A stretch of DNA of 64,000 bases from the NCBI GenBank assembly GCA_025200525.1, contig CM045759.1, forward strand, positions 5,084,001 to 5,148,000, given 5' to 3'. Shown in pieces: positions 56,063-64,000 of this stretch; position 1 is the stretch's first letter; each line of letters starts with the position of its first letter. This stretch comes from Camellia lanceoleosa. Its lineage: Eukaryota; Streptophyta; Magnoliopsida; Ericales; Theaceae. The notes below the pieces were generated by a model, which made no database searches, had not been told where the DNA came from, and saw only the letters and a list, made by a program, of their open reading frames with translations. The position numbers were made by a program, and so were the translations under genes.

Positions 56063-58483
56063 TCAAGTTTCTTCAGCTTCAGGAGCTGGTTGGGCTGGGA
56101 CCTCGGGCGCCTCTTGGAGAACAACCTCGGCATCTTTTTGCTCCGCAGCCTCTGCATCTTTTCCTGCCGCGACCTCGGTGTTTGTTTCTATTACAACCTC
56201 GGCTTCTTTATCCGCCGCTATCTCGGCATCAATTTCGGCCAAAGTCTTCTCCACAGTATTGTCAGCCAGAAGCAGGTCAGAAGATAGCACGCCCGTGTTG
56301 GCTTCCTTGGGCACCTTCTCAACCTCCTCATCCTCCTCTAGGGTCAAGTACATGACTTGGTCACCCTGAGAAGGTGACTTGGTTTCAGTGGCATCCTTGG
56401 ATTTCCTCACCAAGGCTCCATCTTCACCGTTATCTTCAGCCTCGGCTTCAGAATCAGCTTCTTCTTCAACTTGGCTTGGAGGTGGAGGAAGAGAAAAGGG
56501 AAGACGAATGGCTTTGGTTTTGCGCTAGGGCGAGTCGGCAGGAAGATCAAGCTGTTTGGCCAAAGCGTTCCAACCTAGGGAAAATCCCCTGTTGCATGCC
56601 TGCTTGACCTGAAGCTTATAATCTTCTGCGACGTCTTCCATACCCTGACTGTAGCCCTTTTCATCGGCAGCGTCAATTTCGGCTTTCTTGGTGGCCAGAG
56701 CCTCTCTCATTCTTTCTCGGCTTGAGCCCTTTTAACCTCGGCCTCTTCTTTCTCGGCTTCGGCGACCTTCCTGATGTCTTCAGCAGCCTCAGCTTTTTGT
56801 AGAGCTATCTGCTGGGCCTTTGTGGCTGCCTCGGCCTGATCCTCTAGCTTTTTCATCTTTAATTGATCCCTTTTATGGATCTTCTGAAGGGCAGAGAACT
56901 CCTTCTTCAAATCAGATAGTTCCTCCCTTGTTTCAAACGCCTTCATGGAAAAGGAGTGGGCGTGTTGAATGGCCTGAAAATTCAGCAAGGCAAAGGTTAT
57001 AACAGAATAAAACAAAGTGATAGTAAGACAAAAATATCAAAATTCTAAAGACTTACTTGGACGGAGCGCTGCAGCATAAGGGCATAGTTCTCATATTCAC
57101 TGATCTTGGCATTTTGCTCAAGATCACCTTCAAGAAGAACTGCCGTACTGAGTGCCACGCCGATGTTAATGTCGGCGGCGCTTTCATTGGCATAAATTGG
57201 CCTGTTTTCAAGTGTAATTTTGGGTTCCCAGGGAACTTTGGGAACCCTGGATCCTGAGTTCGAAGATTTCTGTTTCTTCGATGGAGCGGACCCTGATGGC
57301 TGGGCTTCAGCAGGTCTTTTGGCAGGTGCAGAAGTGGTCTTCATACTTGAAGTTAGTTTAGAGATGGGCACGGCATCCTCGGCCTCGGCATCAGCTTCAG
57401 TCACCTTGGCCTTTGGTTGGGCCTTCTTGGCTCTTTTTGGTTGTGGTGGAGGCAACGGTTGAGCTGGTTCAGCATCTACATCGGCGGGAAGGTCAGCCAG
57501 TAGGTCTTGCACTACTTTCTTCGGGCGCACCATCTCGGCAGTTTTTACAAGACGTCGGCGACGCTTTCTTTCTGTTGGTGGGATCAAGTATTGGGCCGAG
57601 GTTGATGGTAGATCGGCTGGGTCAGGTGTGGATTCTTGCTCGGTTCCTGATGTGGATGCGGTTTGAGTCGTAGCAGTTGGTGGAGAAGCGCTCTTCTTTT
57701 TCTTCTTTGGCACGTCGGGCAAAGTTGACTTGTACATAGGTATGAAATTCAGCACCAATGGAGCTCTGCGTTTTTGGAGCGGAAGGTCCAGGAGCTTCTT
57801 TAAGCCTTTCCCTGGGTAGTAGGACTGGCGAAAGTCCTTGGGAGGCTTCTTGACGTCTGCAAAAAAGAAACACTGATCGTAAAGCAGATAAAATTTGTTG
57901 GAAAAAAATTGAGGAAAGCAACGTTAAGCGATTAACGATGGGCTCTTACCCTTGCCCTCCTTCTTGTTCGTGGGAGAGGGAAAAGACGGACTTCCTCATC
58001 TGGGCCAAACTCCCAATTGCCAGATGCAATGAGATAATCATCTCCAGCCCCTTTGTTGGAGTCTGGAAGGTCGGCTACGATCTTAAACTCGGTGGACCTC
58101 GGCTTGAGGTAATAGACATAACCTTTTTCCTTAAGGTTCAGGGCACACATGGTGTAGCAGTATTAGATGTCGGCAAGAGTGATCCTAACACTCTCCTGCC
58201 GAGCTAAGGCTATTATACCATTAAGCGTTCTATAGGCGTTAATGGTGAGTTACATGGGGTTGAGGGTGTAGTAGTGAAGGACTTCACGGAAGAGGGGATC
58301 TAGAGGGAACCGAAGTCCACACTAGACAAAAGCTACAACAGGAAAGGGCATCTTATCACCCTCGGGCATAATAGAGTCGTTCTCCCCAGCTAGCCTGAGG
58401 TGAACGTCGGCAGGGATGGAGAACTCTTGCCTAAAAAATTCTAGTTTAGTTGGGGAATTGACCCTATCTCTCCACACACCCAT
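56063..58483 (-). pseudogene. Tat antisense accessory gene, three exons, degenerate
   Basis: Exon one (58483-57950) begins MGVWRDRVNSPTKLEFF and matches the gene at 18276: AFV-stop-CGLRFPLDPLFREVL, NPM-stop, DI-stop-YC, GYVYYLKPRSTEFK, ADLPDSNKGAGDDY. Three stops interrupt it. Exon two (57856-57057) encodes KDFRQSYYPGKG, LNFIPMYKSTLPDVPKK and a Lys/Pro/Ala-rich nuclear-like tail with RPKKVVQDLLADLP, then ADINIGVALSTAVLLEGDL. Exon three (56973-56063) is a coiled coil (AFETREELSDLKKEFSALQK) followed, after a frame change near 56710 and a stop near 56524, by an acidic repeat tail (DAEIAADKEAEVV). GT..AG borders are seen at each junction. The product is a putative gypsy-type transposon-family protein of unknown role, probably nuclear. 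Confidence 0.75.
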
Positions 58484-59296
58484 GGTTTTGGTATAAAAGA
58501 GTTGGATAACAGCAAGAAGGAGATCTACAGGGTCCTTGGAACCTCGGATTGAACCTAGGTATGAATTGGTAAAGTCTGTTTCAGTTTTTCCTAAGGATTG
58601 AAGGTCCTACAAACAAATCCCAAACCTAAATCTACAAAGAACGAGTATGGAAGGCAGAAATCTGGAAAACAGAAAAGCAAGAACGAAGCTTCAGATTCAA
58701 AGAAAACAAAGGCTAGAAGACCAAGAACAGAGATGCAACAGTGCAAGTGTTCACAGCATGTGCAAAACCAGAAAATAATACATACACAGGTGAACGATTT
58801 ACAAATCAAATGACAAGCAGAACAGTAGAAGCAGGAAATTCCAGAAACACTCAAAGAACTGGGAAAAAAAGGGAACGGTGGTTTACCAAAGAAATAGAGC
58901 CGGAGTGAGCTTCGCCGAGGTCAGACGACGGAGACAACAGTGGCGAGAGCTTCGCAGAAATGGCAGATGGAGGCAGTTGCAGAGCTTAACGCAAGGATCA
59001 ATGGCAGATTCGAAGGAGAGAAAGAACTCTTTAGAAAGAGAGAGCAAGGAAATCGAGATGCAAAAGTGAAAGGAGAGAAAGAGAGGCAATTGTTTTGTCC
59101 AAAAATTGAAACGGCGGCAATTATGGTGCCTAGGGCAACGCACGCGTCAGACGGCGCAGCAGAGAAAAGACGGCATGTAGGCGCGTCACCAGCACGGACC
59201 AATAAGGTTCAAACGCGTTACCAAAACGGTTGAAAAATGATGCATGACAGCTCATGCGCGAAGGAGTGATGATCTAAATTCTTGTTCTTTTAAAGA
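58484..59296 (-). promoter_or_regulatory. Upstream region of the antisense accessory gene of element F
   Basis: Lies 5' of the accessory ATG. Near 59130-59240 a G/C-richer segment with CAACGCACGCGTCAGACGGC and CCAAAACGGTTG is matched in the mini-element (17350-17480). Between 58600 and 59090 it is A/G-rich with pyrimidine-rich minus strand, like a leader with an intron. Activity is inferred. Confidence 0.4.
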
Positions 59297-59447
59297 AGAC
59301 ATGTGTAACAAGCCCGCGAGGGACCTCGCTACAGTTCGGACTCGATTTTGTTGCGGTTCTAAATCTGAACCAAAGAGTCCAACTCTGGCAAATCGTTTTG
59401 AAGAAAAACAGATTTTTTGAAAGAAGTGCCAAACATGGACTGCTTTG

Positions 59448-59466
59448 CCAGATAACAGAGTCGCCA
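59448..59466 (-). promoter_or_regulatory. Primer-binding site of element G
   Basis: Reverse complement reads TGGCGACTCTGTTATCTGG immediately next to the LTR end region; the degenerate counterpart TGGTGACTCTGAAATCTGG lies at 45868-45886. Confidence 0.65.
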
Positions 59467-60984
59467 CCTAAATATTTTTAAAATGGGAAATTTAGGAAAC
59501 CCTGACTCGGTGCCAAAGGCCACGTGTCCGTCATCACCAAAGTTGCCTCGGCTCGGGAACTTGGGTACGATTGGGGAAGGTCACATCGTGAGCACCCCCG
59601 CTCGCCCGGTCAAAGACCGGCCTCTACTAACCATGATATCTGTTTTTGAAAACATTGTGAGTTCTTATTCCGGTTATTAGCCTAGATTACTATGTGATGC
59701 GCACAGCATACAAGTATAGATTGAATCGCCTGAATTGGAACAAAACATTTCATGTTTGTTTGTTTGAAAATGGTGTGAAGGTGCTACCTGTAGGTAGGCT
59801 AAAATGCGGATTTGCCACCCTCAGGTGGGCTTAGAAAACATGATTTTGCCACTATCTAGTGGGCTTAAAACAAACAGTCAATGAATTGTCCCAATTCAAA
59901 TAACTCAACCTCCACCCACAGGCATTCAAGGCAGTTATATCACATAAGCATTTAGCCTCATGGTAAGCATGCTATTCATGGCAACACTCACACGCATGCA
60001 AGGATGCTAAAGCATAAAACTTACCGAGTACTCCAAGCCAAAACAGAAGCTGATTAGAAATCATGCATGATCCTAAATGCGCTGAAATGCCTAATGCAAC
60101 ACATGCAAAATGCAACTATAGCAGGCTCGGCTATTCTAAATATGGTATATGAAATGCTACAGTTAGCATGTATTCATTTTGGAATTGAAATACAAATGCA
60201 GTTAGTATGATGCGCCGAGCCCGGTGCATGCAATAACAGATGAATGACGCAAACATGCTGTCATACTGTATGCTAAATTGAAATATGCCCTATATCTAAC
60301 CATCAAAGCAGGTAAATAAAAGGGAGAAAGACGTGGGGTTGGAAGACATACATCACACTCACACACCCTTATTACAGTTGTGCCCTCGCGCAGAGGGTCC
60401 GAATAAATAATACAGTCCGAATATGAAAGAATAATACAGTCCGAATAAATATACAAATTTCTAATTAATTGACAAATTAAATAAGAAAAACTGGCATGCA
60501 AGCCAGGGACCGCCTTGCTTCTGATGGATGATGCATTTTGGGCTACCTGGCGCGGAAATCCACTGGGATGCCCCAATTAGCCTCTGTTTGCACTTTTTCT
60601 CGAAATGCGTGCCAAACTCAAGAGTCATGGTCCTTCATTTTGCTGCAACGGAGAGCAGGAAAAGGGCATAGCAATGTATTTCACACATATATGCATGCCT
60701 CGATCCTCGTGCCACCAATCACGCATCTCGATGCATGATGGCCGAGGAGCCGAATTGCACAACTCAATATAGGATGAATGCATATGAATGCGACAACAAA
60801 ACCTAACTCCATCATGGGTAATCCGGAGTGTCGGTGACTTGGGAATTGAGATCCGCTCCGTCACTTGGAGTACGAAACGTGCCTCGTTTCCCGTGCCCGG
60901 GTTAACGCCTATCCCGAACACGATGCGATATGCATGGTATGCATGAAATGTAGCTAATATGCAATCCTAACATACACAATGTTA

Positions 60985-61875
60985 TGGGAATGAGATGCCT
61001 CGAAGTGCGTGCACACGGGCACGCAAATCGAGAAAATGCATGAATGCAATCTAAGATACAACTTAGTATGCACAATGCTATGAAAGTGAGATGAAAATGA
61101 GATGCCTCGAAAAGCGTGCACGCGGGCACGCAAACCGAGGCGATGGCACGAAATGCAAATCGGATAAAACCGAAGTGCCTCGAAATGCGTGCACACGGGC
61201 ACGCAAACCGAGGCGATGATGCGAAATGCAAATCAAATAAAACCGAAGTGCCTCGAAATGCGTGCACACGGACACGCAAACCGAGGCGATGATGTGAAAT
61301 GCAAATCGGATAATGAAATGCAAATCGGATAAAACCGGGCCTCGAAATGCGCGCGCACACGCATGCAAACCGAGGCGATGATATGAAATAAATCGGATAA
61401 AACCAAAGTGCCTCGAAAATACACGCGCACGCAAACCGAGGCGATGATGTGAAATGCAAATCGGATATAAGGTGCCTCGAAATGCGTGCACGGCACGCAT
61501 AAACCGAGGCGATGATGTGAAATGCAAATCGGATAAAACCGAAGTGCCTCGAAATGCGTGCACACGGGCACGCAAACCGAGGCGATGACAAAATGGAATG
61601 AAATGGCATACGGAATGCAAATTGGGCTTACGCCAACATGAGAGGACCTCAGCCGCATTCACATAAGCTGCCGTCGGATAAAAAAGAAGTGCCTCGAAAT
61701 GCGTGCACACGGGCACGCAAACCGAGGCGGTGATGTATAGGCATGAAAAATGCAGATCGGGCTTACACTAACATGAGAGGACCTCAGCCGCACTCACATA
61801 AGATGCCGAGAGACAAAAATGAGGTGCCTCGAAATGCGTGCACACGGGCACGCAAACCGAGGCATGGCCCGAAGG
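60985..61875. repeat. Tandem units with GCGTGCACACGGGCACGC core in the element G LTR
   Basis: About ten units of 63-146 bp begin GCCTCGAAATGCGTGCACAC and end GGGCACGCAAACCGAGG, separated by CGATGATGTGAAATGCAAAT and CGGATAAAACCGAAGT (starts near 60991, 61103, 61172, 61250, 61339, 61410, 61472, 61545, 61690, 61826). CCTCG and CGAGG bracket each core as short inverted repeats. The minus strand reads as a repetitive RFACPCARISRH peptide, an artefact of the repeat. Confidence 0.8.
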
Positions 61876-62264
61876 CATGAAATGGCACGGGAGATGATAT
61901 GCAAGCATGCAAACCAAATTTCAGCACCTAAATAAAGGGGAAAACAGTCCCGAAATGATACGAAATGACAACCAATGCATGAGATCATCCCGAAATGCGA
62001 TATTAAGCCCCCGAAATGGCCTATAGCTATACTAAACATGCAAGATATGGTCAAACATGTATAACAGTAGCAAGGCAGCCCCTAAAATAACATTTTTTAG
62101 TACAAAGCAAGGCCAAACAATAATCACAAGTATGGAAACAATAGCTTGCAAAAATGGGGGAAAAGAGGAGATTTACAAAGCAAGTAACATATACAATGCT
62201 CAAACCAAAAAAAACAGTTCTACAACATTAAAGAGGGACCAAAAATATGCATATTTACAAAAGA

Positions 62265-63060
62265 TGGCATCCCCCAATTCAGTGTGTAGATATACTAAAC
62301 ATAGCATGCAAAATAATGGGCCAACAAGGGATATAACATGAGGTATCATAAGCAATGACCAAACAACTCAAGACCCTTGATAAAACATGAAGAATAGGCT
62401 AAAATAAGATACTTTCTAAGCCTGATGAGGGCTCAAAACAGAATTCAAGCAAGCCTAACAAAGCATGCAAAATAATGAACCAAAGATGGAGTACAACATA
62501 AAGTACCAAAATCATGCATCAAATGACCTAAGACCCTTAACAAAATATGAAGATTGGGCCAAAATAAGACACTTTATAGGCCTGATGAAGACTCAAAACA
62601 GAAGACAAGCAAGCCTAACAAAGCAAGCAAAATAGGGATAGAACATGAATTCAAAGCAAGTGGTGTGCAGAGCATGAAAACCAGGTTGAGCCCTTATTCA
62701 ATGTTGAAGAAGGGCTCAAAATGAGCACAATATCAGTTCATGAGATGCTCCAAATCAAATCAAAAATAGGCCAAATAAATCATGCAATTTTACGGAAAAT
62801 ATGGGGAATTACAAAGCAAGTGCATGATAGAGGGGCCAAACACGGTTGAGCCCTTCTTCAATGTTGAAGAGGGACTCAAAATAGGCTCACTCACAGTTTA
62901 TATCAGGCTCGAAATCAGATCACTCATAAGCTAAAGAAAGCATGCAAAATAATGGCATTCCAAGAGGTATTGAAACAAGTGCATCATAGAGGGCTCAAAC
63001 AGGGTTGAGCCCTTAAACAAACATGTAGAATAGCTCAAAATAAGGTCCCTTTCAGTTAGG
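62265..63060. repeat. Degenerate 120-180-bp tandem repeats in the element G LTR
   Basis: Recurring strings are AAAGCATGCAAAATAATG, AAGACCCTTGATAAAACATG, GCCTGATGAGGGCTCAAAAC and GTTGAGCCCTTNTTCAATGT, each present two to four times in order. No gene is seen. Confidence 0.6.
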
Positions 63061-63667
63061 GCCGGAGCTCAAAACAGTGAGAAAATAGGGTAGAAAATTG
63101 AAGCAAAAATAAGCTAGAAAAAGGGAAATGAAGACTTACCCTTGAAGACAAGTCTTTTGCTACCTCTTGGCTTGAAAAATGTCACCTCCTAGCTGCTGAA
63201 AATCAACTCCAAGTGTTGGAAATAGGGAGGTGATGGTGGTGCTTGGTGTTGATGAACAAATTATGCAAGAAAAATAACCTTTGAGCTTTTAAATGGAGAG
63301 AAATGGAAGGTGAAAGCTATGGATCTCTCTCCAATCCCCCTAAAAAAACGTCTCTCCCCTCAAACATGAAGCCAAACCTCTCCTTTTAGAGGAAAAATGC
63401 ATCCAAAATATCTAAAGTGCATCAAAATATCTAAAGTGCATCAAAATATCTAACAAGCAACTCTCTAATCCTCCATACAAGTGTATGGAGGATTGGCCAA
63501 TTGGAAAATGAGCTAGCACAGCTGGAATACACTGAGGGAGCAAGAAATGGTCGGCCAACTCACAAGGGCAAAATGGTCATTTCACAAAAGGGGTGGCTGG
63601 CCAGCTAGATAAACAAAACTGCCGAGAAGACCACTGGCTGTTGGGTGCTACGAAAGTCCAAAAACGT

Positions 63668-63945
63668 CCTTTCAAGTGTCCAAATTTAAGCCCCGGAAGT
63701 TATTTTTCCAATGGCGCAAACCTTGCATCAAAATTCCTCCTGTAGAAAAAGTTATGCCAGTTTCCGTAAAGCCGCGCAGATTCAGTCCAACCGGACTTCA
63801 ACCAACCATATCTCCTCCCCCCGGATTTGGACTTAGGAGATTCTTGAGAGAAAAATGAAGCCCCGGAAGTAAGCTTTCCAATGGTGGTGGCCTCATATTT
63901 TAATTCCTCTTGTGCAAAGAGTTACGCTTGTTTCGGTGAAGCCGC
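63668..63945. repeat. Two-copy 170-bp tandem repeat near the window end
   Basis: AAGCCCCGGAAGTTATTTTT..GTTATGCCAGTTTCCGTAAA..GCCGCGCAGATTC is followed by AAGCCCCGGAAGTAAGCTTT..GTTACGCTTGTTTCGGTGAA..GCCGCGCAGACTT. It belongs to the element G LTR. Confidence 0.7.
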
Positions 63946-64000
63946 GCAGACTTTTCTCCTTCCCGGATTCATGCTGAACCACTCTTGACCAAGCAGATAA

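Larger units (their letters stand above)
47949..59296 (+). mobile_element. Element F: Tat-lineage Ty3/gypsy retrotransposon, 3' LTR missing
   Basis: Layout: 5' LTR 47949-48698; primer site TGGCGCCATCTGTGG at 48702; gag-pol 48734-54399; tandem-repeat block 54440-55700; antisense accessory gene 56063-58483; its upstream region to about 59296, where Ogre-like sequence in the opposite orientation begins. Gag-pol order is gag, protease, RT, RNase H, integrase without chromodomain, and an extra antisense gene lies after pol, which together define the Tat group (Retand/Ogre relatives). The expected 3' LTR is not visible, so the right end was lost or lies beyond. Confidence 0.85.
59297..64000 (-). 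mobile_element. Element G: Ogre-like retrotransposon, long LTR and leader start
   Basis: On the minus strand, TGGCGACTCTGTTATCTGG (plus 59448-59466) is the arginine-tRNA-type primer site used by Ogre elements. To its left is about 150 bp of interior (GAGTCCGAACTGTAGCGAGG, TTACACATG); to its right is an LTR that fills at least 4.5 kb to the window end. Such long LTRs are known for Ogre. The LTR end region (GCCTTTGGCACCGAGTCAGG, AACTTTGGTGATGACGGAC) is shared with the relic at 45.8 kb. No protein is encoded in the visible part. Confidence 0.7.

Noticed and set aside
60902..61716. Repetitive open frames reading RFACPCARISRH on the minus strand
   Set aside because: By-product of the LTR tandem repeat; overlapping frames give equally long repeats and no start or domain is credible.

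Overview
The window reads as nuclear DNA of a flowering plant, very probably a woody eudicot. It has AT-rich intergenic DNA, spliced genes with GT..AG introns, plant-specific ankyrin-PGG membrane proteins, and dense nested plant transposons (Ty1/copia, Ty3/gypsy chromovirus, Tat and Ogre lineages, MULE, hAT, probable Helitrons and MITEs). I cannot name the species. There are no bacterial operons or CRISPR arrays and no full-length tRNA or rRNA genes.

Host genes are few and mostly incomplete. (1) 29-5023 (+) is the 3' half of an ankyrin-repeat/PGG gene: three exons in matching phase, four-pass PGG domain. (2) 32828-37257 (+) is the 5' half of a second ANK-PGG paralogue, with a Glu/Gly-rich first exon and an ankyrin exon whose splice phase is exactly right for the exon type at the window start; no later exon is seen in the next 26 kb. 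(3) 38823-39103 (+) is a dead copy of a KIC/PBP1-type single-EF-hand calcium sensor. (4) 47603-47948 (-) is the 3' end of a MICU-type mitochondrial calcium-uptake EF-hand gene, cut inside a coding exon by a Tat retrotransposon.

Transposon layout: 6.2-10.0 kb, a copia relic split by a young non-autonomous LTR element (493-bp LTRs, 3 differences, TSD TTTCA). 10.6-13.1 kb, MITEs and a Helitron-like segment. 13.68-16.17 kb, a MULE (9-bp TSD) containing a 2.1-kb solo LTR with a TCGCTCGAGCGA repeat array. 16.56-20.06 kb, a Tat-derived non-autonomous element that keeps only the antisense accessory gene. 20.8-23.66 kb, a 5'-truncated copia element (-). 24.8-27.1 kb, an unusual head-to-head array of about 21 GC/AT-alternating units. 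27.4-32.1 kb, a large palindrome hit by a Pack-MULE-like element, a hAT element and two MITEs. 33.8-34.7 kb, a solo LTR in intron 1 of ANK gene 2. 37.5-38.6 kb, a MITE filled by a GGTGG minisatellite. 39.1-45.0 kb, a degenerate chromovirus with a second copy of the non-autonomous LTR family nested in it. 45-46.2 kb, an Ogre leader relic. 46.2-47.3 kb, a copia gag and LTR (-). 47.95-59.3 kb, a Tat element with defective gag-pol, a tandem-repeat block and an intron-containing antisense accessory gene. 59.3-64 kb, the long LTR of an Ogre-like element (-) with internal tandem repeats.

The genes do not form a pathway. The biological story is a tandem ANK-PGG locus and two calcium-sensor genes eroded by successive, datable layers of transposition. 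The most unusual items are the head-to-head palindromic satellite at 24.8-27.1 kb, the Tat antisense gene kept in a mini-element, and the retrotransposon sitting in a MICU exon.
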